From Bacilli bacterium (GTDB lineage: Bacteria; Bacillota_I; Bacilli_A; RFN20; CAG-826), in contig JAILIV010000036.1 in NCBI GenBank assembly GCA_024695105.1, positions 1 to 40,802 of the forward strand: a stretch of 40,802 nucleotides of DNA, read 5' to 3'. Position 1 is the stretch's first letter, and each line of letters opens with the position of its first letter. Position numbers and translations under genes: made by a program. The notes beneath the pieces were generated by a model. That model was not told where the DNA came from. It searched no databases and saw nothing but the letters and a program-made list of their open reading frames with translations. Below, piece by piece: positions 27,916 to 36,800 of this stretch.

Positions 27916-29066
27916 AACACGAAATCATCGACGGAAGAATCATCTTTCATCCCAAGGGGGCCATTACCTCCACGACCGCCCCGGAAGTGGAACGAGACAT
28001 CGAGAAAACCCTTCAAGGCCAAAAAATTGAGGCCATCGACCTCGACCTAGAGGACGTCAACTATGTTTCCTCGGCGGGGCTTCGCGTCATCTTAAAGTAC
28101 AAGAAGCTCTATCCCGACACCCGGGCCATCAACGTGACCCCCGAGGTGTATGACGTCTTGGAAATGACGGGATTCACCACGATGATGGATGTCCGTAGGC
28201 AACTTTTGGAAGTCAGCGTGGAAGGCGCCAAACTCATCGGGGAAGGCTTCTTCTCCCTGGTCTACCGTCTCGACCACGACACCATCATCAAAGTGTTCCG
28301 CAACGAAGTCCGCATCGAGGAGGTCGAACGCGAATTAAAGCTTGCCAAACAAGCCTTCGTCTTGGGAATCCCCACCGCCATTTCCTATGACGTGGTGCAC
28401 GTCGGGGACCGTCTTGGCGTACGCTTTGAGATGCTCGACTGCGCTTCCCTCCGCGATTGCTTCCGCGACCATCCGGAAGACCACGAAACCCTCGTGCGGA
28501 AATACGCCGAATTGCTCACGACGATCAACACCACCACCACACTAGACCCCAATTTGCCCGATGCACGTGTCTTATGGCTAACCAAGGCCGATGCCTGCGC
28601 CCCCTTCCTTTCCAAAGAGGAGGCCAAAAAACTCAAAGGGCTTATCGAAAGCGTGGAAGACCGTGACACCTTCGTCCATGGCGACTGCCACTTCAAAAAT
28701 ATCATGGTCCAAAACGGCGAACTATTGCTCATCGACATGGACACGCTATCCAAAGGACACCCCATTTTCGAGCTGGCCGCCATCTACGCCACCTACATCG
28801 CGTTCGAGGAGGCTACCCCTGGCAATAACCTTAACTTCCTTGGGATCGATTCGCCTCAGGTGACCACAATCTTCCACGACGTCCTCGCCCACTACTTCGG
28901 GAAGTTCGACGAAACCATCTACGCCAAAATCGCCCTGGTTTCCTATACCCACATGATTTGGTGGAACCAAGTCAATGACCCAACCAACCAAAATAGGCAT
29001 GACGTGTGCCTGCAAAACCTGCGCAAGCGCTTGGCCCAAGTGTCCGATTTGGATATCGGAAAATAA
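27912..29066 (+). CDS. STAS domain fused to APH-like phosphotransferase/kinase
   Basis: STAS: LDLEDVNYVSSAGLRVILKYKK; kinase: GEGFFSLVYRLDHDTIIKVFR, FVHGDCHFKNIMVQNGELLLIDMDT; ATGA overlap with msrA. Confidence 0.85.
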   Translation: MKHEIIDGRIIFHPKGAITSTTAPEVERDIEKTLQGQKIEAIDLDLEDVNYVSSAGLRVILKYKKLYPDTRAINVTPEVYDVLEMTGFTTMMDVRRQLLEVSVEGAKLIGEGFFSLVYRLDHDTIIKVFRNEVRIEEVERELKLAKQAFVLGIPTAISYDVVHVGDRLGVRFEMLDCASLRDCFRDHPEDHETLVRKYAELLTTINTTTTLDPNLPDARVLWLTKADACAPFLSKEEAKKLKGLIESVEDRDTFVHGDCHFKNIMVQNGELLLIDMDTLSKGHPIFELAAIYATYIAFEEATPGNNLNFLGIDSPQVTTIFHDVLAHYFGKFDETIYAKIALVSYTHMIWWNQVNDPTNQNRHDVCLQNLRKRLAQVSDLDIGK

Positions 29067-29067
29067 C

Positions 29068-30072
29068 CTATTTAATCAGCGAATTTTTGCATTGCCCCGT
29101 GGCGAGGTATTCGTCCATGTTCTTTAATGACACCTCGATCATGTCCACCAAGGCCAAATCCGTCGCGGAACCAATGTGAGGGGTCACCAAAACCTTGGGG
29201 TAAAGGTCCACCATCTCTTGAAACAAAGGGTCACCCATATTCGCGGGATCGAATTCCTTATTGAACAGCTTCCCTTCGTTTTCGACCACGTCGAGGCCTA
29301 GACCGTCCAGTTGCCCGGACTTCACCGCATCCAAGGCGGCTTTCGTATCCATCACTTCGCCGCGGGCGACATTGACGATGATGGAGCCTTTCTTCATCAA
29401 GGCGATTTTGCCTTTGTCGATGAAGCGGTCATTCTTTCCTTTAACGTAGGCCATGTGGCAAACGAGGATATCCGCTTCCGCAAACACTTCTTCCGCGGAT
29501 TTCATTTCCATGAGTTCCTTGGCCCGGTCGCTGACGAAAACGTCGTAACCAATCACCTTTGCGCCAAGGCCTTTGAATAAAGAGGCGCTGGTGCATCCGA
29601 TGCGTCCGCAGCCCAATATTCCCACGGTGCATCCACGGATTTCACGGGAAAACATGGTGTTCGTGACTTTGAATTTTCCCTGTTTCGCCAAATCGGTCGC
29701 GTAGGAAGCATGACGCAAAAGCATCATCGATAACGTCACCGCCAGTTCGGAAATGGCGTTAGGCGAATAGCCTGGGACGAAGGCGGTTTCGATGCCAAAC
29801 TCTTTGCAGGCCTCCACGTCCACATGGTTATAGCCCGCCGTGCGGGTAAGGTAATACTTTAGGCCCCCTTCGGCGAGTTTGCGCATGCTCTCTCGCCCCA
29901 AAGGACAGCCTCCGCGCACCATGACGACTTCATAACCCAAAGCCAATTCATAGCAGGAATCGTTGATGTACTCTGGGCGAAGCACCAACTCATAATCGTA
30001 TTGTTTGCCGAGCTTCTCAAAATAGGGGATTTCGTATTCGCGAACCCCAAAGCAAATGATGGTCTTTTTCAT
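29068..30072 (-). CDS. D-lactate dehydrogenase-like 2-hydroxyacid dehydrogenase
   Basis: TRTAGYNHVDVEACKEFGI, VGILGCGRIGCTSASLFKGLGAKVIGYD, KGSIIVNVARGEVMDTKAAL, LVTPHIGSAT; AAGGAG SD. Confidence 0.92.
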   Translation of the reverse strand: MKKTIICFGVREYEIPYFEKLGKQYDYELVLRPEYINDSCYELALGYEVVMVRGGCPLGRESMRKLAEGGLKYYLTRTAGYNHVDVEACKEFGIETAFVPGYSPNAISELAVTLSMMLLRHASYATDLAKQGKFKVTNTMFSREIRGCTVGILGCGRIGCTSASLFKGLGAKVIGYDVFVSDRAKELMEMKSAEEVFAEADILVCHMAYVKGKNDRFIDKGKIALMKKGSIIVNVARGEVMDTKAALDAVKSGQLDGLGLDVVENEGKLFNKEFDPANMGDPLFQEMVDLYPKVLVTPHIGSATDLALVDMIEVSLKNMDEYLATGQCKNSLIK

Positions 30073-30081
30073 ATGCGCTCC

Positions 30082-31263
30082 TTACCCAACGTAGAAGAAT
30101 CCCGTCGCCTTCACGACGACTAAGATGACAACCCAAATGACGACGCCGATGACGGCTCCAAAGGTGGAAACCAACGAGATGTGGGAAGCCATCTCCTTCT
30201 CTTTGTCGAAGTTAATGCAATACCCCACGGCCACCGTGGCGGCGGGAGCAAGCCAGGTAAACACCGTCGACTGGACGGTCTCAATCGAAATGATTTCGCT
30301 ATGCCCGGCGGCGATGGCAATCGCCTGAACACCAAACAAGACGCCTAACGCGACGGCAGGGGCAACCAACACTTTGATCGCGGTCCAAACCCAAGCACGC
30401 CAATCCGATACCGCGGCGGCGAGAGAGCCCGAACCCAACGTGCAGCCAATCGCAAACAGGATCAGCGTCGAGCTGATATTTCCTAGCGTGTTCGCAGCTT
30501 GGAAGATCCATGGAACGGTGACGTCTAATCTCCAAAAAGCAACGGGAGAGGCGAGTTCTGCGCCGGTATAAGGATTAACGGTAATGAAATTCACACTCGG
30601 AATCGCCTGCAAAACCCAAAGCAATAGGCCCGCGAACGTCGCAATGAGAATGGGATTGAGGAACACCCGTTTCAAAATGTCGCGGATGGGGTGTTCTTCT
30701 TTCTTCTGCTCGCCCACGGGATCTTCTTCGATGGCGCTTTCCTCTTTCTTTTTCGGGAATAGCGTCGTGCCAGAGGCCACTAAGTAAGCGTAGCTATAAA
30801 GGAAGACGCGATAGGCAACGTTCATGATGTTGAAGTAATTGCCCGCGGTCGGACCATAGATCGCGTTCACTAACGGATAAGAGAAGAACGTCGTGGAGCC
30901 AAATGCGAACAGAAGCGCTAAGACGTCCCGTTTGCTTTTGTCCTTCACCCAAAGGAAGACGAGCTTCCCGAGGAAGATGAAACCGATGTAGAACACAAAG
31001 CCGAGGATGAAATTCACGATGGCCCCTACCCCTTCCGTCACGGAGAAGGACTTCATGAACGAACAAAACGCCAAGCAGGGAAGGCACACGCCCATCACGA
31101 ACTTCGTGAGCACTTTTCCGGTGGTCTCCGGAAGCCATTTCTTCTTGGTGAACAAGAAGCCTAGCAGGATGAAAATGACGGTTTTGGCAATATTAGTCCA
31201 AAGCGTCTGGTCGGACATGGCGATCACAAGATCGTCGCCCAACGAACTAAGAATAGGAACCAT
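30082..31263 (-). CDS. Auxin efflux carrier (AEC)/malate permease-family transporter
   Basis: About 10 TM segments, 'LTKFVMGVCLPCLAFCSFMKSF' AEC-like N-terminus, AAGGAG SD; stop 9 bp before the dehydrogenase start. Confidence 0.85.
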   Translation of the reverse strand: MVPILSSLGDDLVIAMSDQTLWTNIAKTVIFILLGFLFTKKKWLPETTGKVLTKFVMGVCLPCLAFCSFMKSFSVTEGVGAIVNFILGFVFYIGFIFLGKLVFLWVKDKSKRDVLALLFAFGSTTFFSYPLVNAIYGPTAGNYFNIMNVAYRVFLYSYAYLVASGTTLFPKKKEESAIEEDPVGEQKKEEHPIRDILKRVFLNPILIATFAGLLLWVLQAIPSVNFITVNPYTGAELASPVAFWRLDVTVPWIFQAANTLGNISSTLILFAIGCTLGSGSLAAAVSDWRAWVWTAIKVLVAPAVALGVLFGVQAIAIAAGHSEIISIETVQSTVFTWLAPAATVAVGYCINFDKEKEMASHISLVSTFGAVIGVVIWVVILVVVKATGFFYVG

Positions 31264-31374
31264 GAGATCTCCTTAAGATGAATGGTTGTCGTACCCTAAT
31301 TTTGCCGTATGGCCGCCTTCCCTTTCAAACAAAAAGGAAAAGGTCGACGAATCGCCCTTGCCTTTGACCGAAGA

Positions 31375-32271
31375 TTAGTCGTCCTCGGGATCAACTTTCT
31401 CATCGACGGCTTCGTCCACGGTGAGATAAACGTCGTTGCGGTGACGGAAGTCGTGGGTCGCCTTGTCGATAGTGTCGGCGATGATGCCCCAGATGGGGAT
31501 GGAGAGGAAGACGATCCATCCCGGATGCCACCAACCGTAGCCCATGCCCATGATCAAGAAGGCGATCACCGAACCAAAGACGAAGATTGGCGTGAGGTCG
31601 GACAGTTTCCAATGCTTAAGGAAGGAGAAGATACCGCCCACGATGGGAATACTGAAGTAAATGACCCAGCCGATCGGCCACACCAAGGGATAGGGCCAAA
31701 CCCCGTCATAGAGGCAGCCTAAGGTGATATATAAAACCGTGCAGATGAATACCAACGAGCCACAGACGGCGCCTTCGACGATGCCAAGGATCTTCCTTCT
31801 CCTTTTTTCCGCCTCGTTCGGCCGACGGACCAGACCGTCCTTGTCAGGTCCTTCATGGATATGGATGCCACCCGACCCAAGGTGCACTTCTTCCCCATCC
31901 TCGGACTGAATGTGGATGCCGCTGGAATCGATGTGGATGTGATCCTTACGTTTGGTCTGAGTGGTTTCTTCTTCGGGCTCGGCTTCCTCTTTCGCTTGTT
32001 CTTCTTGCTTCTCTTGCTCTTTGCCTTCTTGCTCCAAACGCTTGTCCTCGATGATGTCATCCACGGATTGTTCCGTATTCAGCAGATCATCCAAAGAGAC
32101 GTTGTACAGTTTGGCCAAGCAGATGAGGTTGTCGGTGTCGGGGGAGGCTTCCGCCCTTTCCCACTTGGATACCGCCTGACGCGTAAGGCCCAGACGTTCC
32201 GCGAGTTGTTCCTGGCTCAACCCGCTTTTCTTGCGCAGCTCCGCAAGACGATTGGCAATTTCGATGTTCAT
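31375..32271 (-). CDS. XRE-family regulator with acidic linker, GIHI-rich segment and C-terminal TM domain
   Basis: MNIEIANRLAELRKKSGLSQEQLAERLGLTRQAVSKWERAEASPDTDNLICLAKLYNVSLDDLL; start ATG 32271 with AGGAGG SD; C-terminal hydrophobic helices. Confidence 0.88.
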   Translation of the reverse strand: MNIEIANRLAELRKKSGLSQEQLAERLGLTRQAVSKWERAEASPDTDNLICLAKLYNVSLDDLLNTEQSVDDIIEDKRLEQEGKEQEKQEEQAKEEAEPEEETTQTKRKDHIHIDSSGIHIQSEDGEEVHLGSGGIHIHEGPDKDGLVRRPNEAEKRRRKILGIVEGAVCGSLVFICTVLYITLGCLYDGVWPYPLVWPIGWVIYFSIPIVGGIFSFLKHWKLSDLTPIFVFGSVIAFLIMGMGYGWWHPGWIVFLSIPIWGIIADTIDKATHDFRHRNDVYLTVDEAVDEKVDPEDD

Positions 32272-32293
32272 GGTTTTTGCCCTCCTGTTTACG

Positions 32294-32364
32294 GCAACCA
32301 GTTTAGGGAACGGCGTTTGGTTGCTACTACCAACTCTAGTTTGAGATGGGGAAACTTTTGGTTG
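32294..32364. promoter_or_regulatory. Possible operator region: three GGTTGC/GCAACC elements
   Basis: GCAACCA 32294-32300, TTGGT-N7-ACCAA inverted repeat 32317-32333, TTTTGGTTGC up to 32364, upstream of the XRE gene. Confidence 0.4.
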
Positions 32365-32471
32365 CGTCCAGTATATTCTTTCGATGAACAAAGGGGAATT
32401 ACATCTAAAGAAAACCTGCAATTTCCAAATCAAACGCGCAAAACACGCAGTGATGACGCTAAGATATAAAC

Positions 32472-32693
32472 ATGAAAGCCAAACTATTCGATATCGTTAG
32501 AACAACTAAAGATGTGGGCCAAATCAAAGCGGGTTCAATCGGTGCCGTGGTCGAAATCTGGGAAGATTCTGTTCTCTACGAGATCGAAATCTTTGACGAG
32601 GATGGAGATACGGTGGATTACGTTACCCTCAAATATGGCGACTTCGTTCCGCTAACTCCAGAAGAAGTCTCCAAGCTTAAAACTGGTAAGTAA
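32472..32693 (+). CDS. Small DUF4926-like protein
   Basis: MKAKLFDIVRTTKDVGQIKAGSIGAVVEIWEDSVLYEIEIFDEDGDTVDYVTLKYGDFVPL; KOW-like beta pattern. Confidence 0.7.
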   Translation: MKAKLFDIVRTTKDVGQIKAGSIGAVVEIWEDSVLYEIEIFDEDGDTVDYVTLKYGDFVPLTPEEVSKLKTGK

Positions 32694-32751
32694 TTATCAA
32701 GAAAGGCCAGTGGGCCGGGCGGCAATCACACCCTTCGTTTCCCACGCTTCG

Positions 32752-32775
32752 AAAACAAAACCGCCCGAAGGCGGT
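32752..32775 (-). terminator. Rho-independent terminator downstream of tRNA-Ala
   Basis: Minus strand ACCGCC-TTCG-GGCGGTTTTGTTTT (UUCG-loop hairpin plus T tract). Confidence 0.85.
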
Positions 32776-32787
32776 ATCGATGTCATT

Positions 32788-32863
32788 TGGTGGACCTTGT
32801 CGGGCTCGAACCGATGACCTCCTCCATGCCATGGAGGCGCTCTCCCAACTGAGCTAAAGGCCC
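32788..32863 (-). tRNA. tRNA-Ala (GGC)
   Basis: GGGCCTTTAGCTCAGTTGGGAGAGCGCCTCCATGGCATGGAGGAGGTCATCGGTTCGAGCCCGACAAGGTCCACCA. Confidence 0.95.
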
Positions 32864-32886
32864 AAATGCGCTTTTCAGCGTTGACT

Positions 32887-32915
32887 ACTCTACTTATCTT
32901 TGGGGGCGTTGTCAA
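32887..32915 (-). promoter_or_regulatory. Sigma70-type promoter for tRNA-Ala
   Basis: Minus strand TTGACA - 17 nt - TAGAGT, 24 nt upstream of the tRNA. Confidence 0.75.
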
Positions 32916-32952
32916 ATACTTTCAGCGCCCCAAGCGCAAAGAAGCAAAAAGC

Positions 32953-33522
32953 TTAGTCCTTCTTCCGCTCAATAAGCGCGCAAACGAAATAGTAGACAGG
33001 GATCAGCAGGAACTCCGCCCAGAACGGATGCCAGAAGTTTTGCCCATAGGCGTGGCCGATGATGCCCATGCAGCAATACACACCGATGACCAATACCGCC
33101 AACTGGAACTGCGAAGGCTTACGGGACTCGATGGCCGCCATAAGGCTGGTAATGATCACGGGCACGAAAAGAAGCACCCACATCGAGGCCCAGCCCAAGG
33201 CTCCCGTAGGTCCTTTCCAAAGGAATCCGACGAACAGGTAGGCGATCAAGGCGATAAAAGTCCCAACGGACTGAACCACGGTTTGGGCATGGGACATCAA
33301 CGGTTTTTTCGGATTGGCGGGACTGCCTTGCATCAACTCGTCCACGCTGATGCCATAATGGCCGGCTATGGCGCGGAGCTGCTCAGGATCCGGAGATCCC
33401 TTCCCCTGCTCCCACTCATTTACTTTGTCTTCGCTTACCCAAATGGCTTTGGCCAGGTCTTCTGTGCTTTCCTCGGCACTCTCCCGAAGGTCTTTAAGAC
33501 GTTTCCCAAGATCATTTTCCAT
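32953..33522 (-). CDS. XRE-family regulator with C-terminal TM domain
   Basis: MENDLGKRLKDLRESAEESTEDLAKAIWVSEDKVNEWEQGKGSPDPEQLRAIAGHYGISVDELM followed by four to five hydrophobic segments; longer ORF upstream overlaps tRNAs so ATG 33522 preferred. Confidence 0.85.
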   Translation of the reverse strand: MENDLGKRLKDLRESAEESTEDLAKAIWVSEDKVNEWEQGKGSPDPEQLRAIAGHYGISVDELMQGSPANPKKPLMSHAQTVVQSVGTFIALIAYLFVGFLWKGPTGALGWASMWVLLFVPVIITSLMAAIESRKPSQFQLAVLVIGVYCCMGIIGHAYGQNFWHPFWAEFLLIPVYYFVCALIERKKD

Positions 33523-33587
33523 ACTGTGTTTCCGTGAATAATCCTTAAGCCTTATTAGTATACGCGCACACGGGCGCTCCCAAAGAA

Positions 33588-33613
33588 AGAAAAAAACCTC
33601 GAGGGACCCGAGG
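33588..33613 (-). terminator. Rho-independent terminator downstream of the tRNA-Pro/tRNA-Arg pair
   Basis: Minus strand CCTCG-GGTCCCT-CGAGGTTTTTTTCTTT. Confidence 0.8.
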
Positions 33614-33621
33614 GATTGTTC

Positions 33622-33699
33622 TGGCGCGCTTGATACGATTCGAACGTACGACCCCTTCCTTAGGAGGGAAGTGCTGCTATCCAGCTGAGCTACAAGCGC
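33622..33699 (-). tRNA. tRNA-Arg (CCT)
   Basis: GCGCTTGTAGCTCAGCTGGATAGCAG...CTTCC-CTCCTAA-GGAAG...CGTTCGAATCG...CAAGCGCGCCA. Confidence 0.95.
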
Positions 33700-33707
33700 A
33701 TAAAGAA

Positions 33708-33784
33708 TGGTCGGAACGGCGGGACTTGAACCCGCGACCTCCTGGTCCCGAACCAGGCGCACTACCAAGCTGTGCTACGTCCCG
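33708..33784 (-). tRNA. tRNA-Pro (CGG)
   Basis: CGGGACGTAGCACAGCTTGGTAGTGCGCCTGGTTCGGGACCAGGAGGTCGCGGGTTCAAGTCCCGCCGTTCCGACCA. Confidence 0.95.
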
Positions 33785-33804
33785 ATCGCCTTTAGGGCGC
33801 GGAG

Positions 33805-33833
33805 ATTATATACCCGCCTTTACATGAAATCAA
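33805..33833 (-). promoter_or_regulatory. Sigma70-type promoter for tRNA-Pro/tRNA-Arg, -35 embedded in polC 3' end
   Basis: Minus strand TTGATT - 17 nt - TATAAT; -35 at 33828-33833 within the last codons of polC, whose TAA is 33820-33822. Confidence 0.75.
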
Positions 33834-36800
33834 AGATACTTCCCTGATTTTTCTCACTTAGGCCAGATAAAACGCCGAGCTCGTCCAATTTCTTCAGGTG
33901 GGCGCTACTGAGTTTGCTCGCGCGATCCAAAAGATCCTGTTTGGAAATAAAGGGTCTCTTCTTCCCGTCATAGCCGACCTCTTCCCGAGCTTCGCAAATG
34001 GATTGGGCCGCGGACAAGCCAAGGCCATCGATGACGGAGAAAGGAGGGATAAGCGCACCGCGCTCATGGTCTACCAAGAACATCTTCGCGTCGGAACGGT
34101 ACAAATCTAGCGGCAAGAACTTATAACCACGCTGCAACATCTCCACCGCGACCAGAAGCGTCTTATATTGGTCGGTTTCCTTCGTGGAAAGAGGGTTGTC
34201 GCGTGACTTCATTCTCGGCCTCCACTCCTGGATGCGGGCGATGACGGAATCCTCGCCCTCGATCATGGTCTTGATGTCCCAGTCCTTCGCGCGGATGGAG
34301 AAGTAAACGGCATAGAACTCCAAAGGATAATACAATTTGAAATACGCCACGCGGACGGCCATCGTAACGTAGGCGGTCGCGTGCCCACGCGGGAAGAGGT
34401 AAGCGATCTTGTTACAGGAATCGATATAGAAATCAGGGACCCCGTGACTGCGCATTTCCTGCTCTTGTTCCGGACGGAGCTTCTTACCTTTACGCACGGC
34501 CTCCATGATTTTGAAGGACAAAGAGGAATCCATGCCCATCGAAATAAGGTAGGTCATGATCTCGTCACGGCAACCGATGATCTCATTGATCGTCTTACCT
34601 TGTTTGGTGACGAGGTCTTCCGCGTTGCCCGCCCACACGTTCGTGCCGTGGGCCAAGCCAGAAATGATGATTAGGTCGTTGAACGTCTTCGGGCGCAGCG
34701 TGGAAAGCATCTGCATACCTTGGTTGGTACCGAATTCGGGCAAAGCGGCCGCGCCAGTGTCATGTTCCAAGAAGTTTCGGTGCATCTTGAGTTCCCGTAC
34801 GGAGGAGAACAAAGAAAGAACCTTGGGATCGTTCATCGGGATCGACTCGATATCCACCCCCGTGAGGTCACGGTAATAACGCATGGCCATCGGGTCGACG
34901 TGGCCTAAAATGTCGAGTTTTAAAATCTCGTCGTGCATCGCGCGGAAGTCGAAATGGGTGGTCAGCCAGTCGGAGTTATCGTCATCCGCGGGGTATTGCA
35001 CCGCCGTGAAGTCATAAACGTCCATATCCGCGGGGACGACGACGATGCCACCCGGGTGACGGCCCGTAGTACGTTTGACGCCTTGACAGTGCGACGCCAA
35101 ATAGGCGATATACGTAGAGCTGATTTGCGAAGGATCGCGGCCGATTTCCTCAAAATAGCCACGCACGAAACCGAAGGCGGTTTTGTCCGCGACCGTTTCG
35201 ATCGTGCCGCAGCGGAAGACATTGTTCGCACCGAGCAAGTCTTTGCAATAATTGTGCGCACGCTTCTGCGATTCATCCTCGAAGTTTAAGTCGATGTCCG
35301 GAACCTTATCGGCATGGAATCCAAGGAAGGTCTCAAACGGAATGTTCTGGCCGTTGGACTCCAAAGGTGCGCCACACTTAGGGCATACCTTGTTGGGAAG
35401 GTCGAAGCCCGAACGATAGATGGAGGTGTCCTCAAAATGCAGATAATGGCATTTGGGGCAATGGTAATGGGCGGGAAGGGGGTTGACCTCCGTGATCTCC
35501 GCCATCGTCGCGGCGAAAGAAGAACCGACGGAACCACGTGAACCCACGATGAAGCGCTCGGGCTCTTGGTTGGCACGTTTGATGAGGCAATGGGCGATGT
35601 AATAGGTGACGGCGTAGCCCGAACCGATGATACCGCTTAGCTCACGCTGCATGCGATCCCAGGCAAAGTCGATGGCCTTTTTGACTTCAGGGTCGTCATC
35701 CCCAAATAGATAGTCGTAGTTTTTGTGGAAATTGGTCTCGCACAGATTGCGGATGATGGTCTCCGAATTCGGCAAATTCACGTTGGGCGTGTGCGTGATT
35801 TCGGAAACGATTTCGATATCGTCCTCGATTTGGTCCGCAATGAGGTTGGAGTTGGTGACGACGAATTCCTGCGCCTCAGCCTCGGTACACCACTCACGGA
35901 AAGCATCAAGCATCTCACGGGTCGAACGGAAATGCTGGTCCGGATTATCGAAATGCGGAACTTTCTTACGGGCGGGCGGGTAAAGCGGGTGCGTACCATT
36001 GCCGATACCTTTCGCGGTGATCATGATGTCGCGGTAGATTTTGTCGGAAGGGTCCACGTAATGGGCGTCCCCGGTGGCGACCACCTTCTTACCGGCGACG
36101 CGGGCGGCATCGACGATGTCGCGGAGATAGCTGATCAACCGCTCCTTGCTGGCGATTCGGCCCATGTTCAGCAAATAGGAATAGTTCTCCAAGGGTTGGA
36201 TCTCGATGAAGTCATAGAATTCCATCGCCTTGACCAAATCCGCTTGGTTGCGCGTGCTGGCGATCTCGAAGATTTCGCCATTAAAGCACGCCGAGCCAAT
36301 GAGGAAGTTCTCACGGTACTTGGCAATCAACTCCCGTGGAGTTCGCGGCACGCGGCCGATATATTTGATAAGCGACTGCGTCAGGACGTAGAACAGGTCA
36401 TGAATGCCCTTCTTATTTTTCGCGTAGACCGTGACATGGTACTCCCTAAGGTGACGGCAGAACTGGCGGTAATCCTCCATGGCCTTGGCGTATTCTTTGG
36501 CCTTGGGGTCGTTCGGATCGTTAGGGTCGCCTTGTTCCATCACGCCCTCGGGATCGGGAATGGAAAGATGTTCCAAATCGCAATGGCGGAGCGACGGGTT
36601 CTTTTGGCTTAGGCGCGAAAGGATTTCCACCCAGCCTTCGCTTAATGCGGTGGCGTCGTATTCGGCGCGGTGGGCGGATTCAACGTCATAAACGTCGGCA
36701 AGACCCAACCTGCGGAGCAAAGCGCCTTCGTTATGGGCGCCAGCGGCGGGAAAAAGGTAATGGGACAAAGCCAAGGTATCGATGACGGGGTTGGTAATGG

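Noticed and set aside
35725-36612. 295-aa plus-strand ORF opposite polC
   Set aside because: Lies fully antisense to conserved PolC domains; shadow ORF
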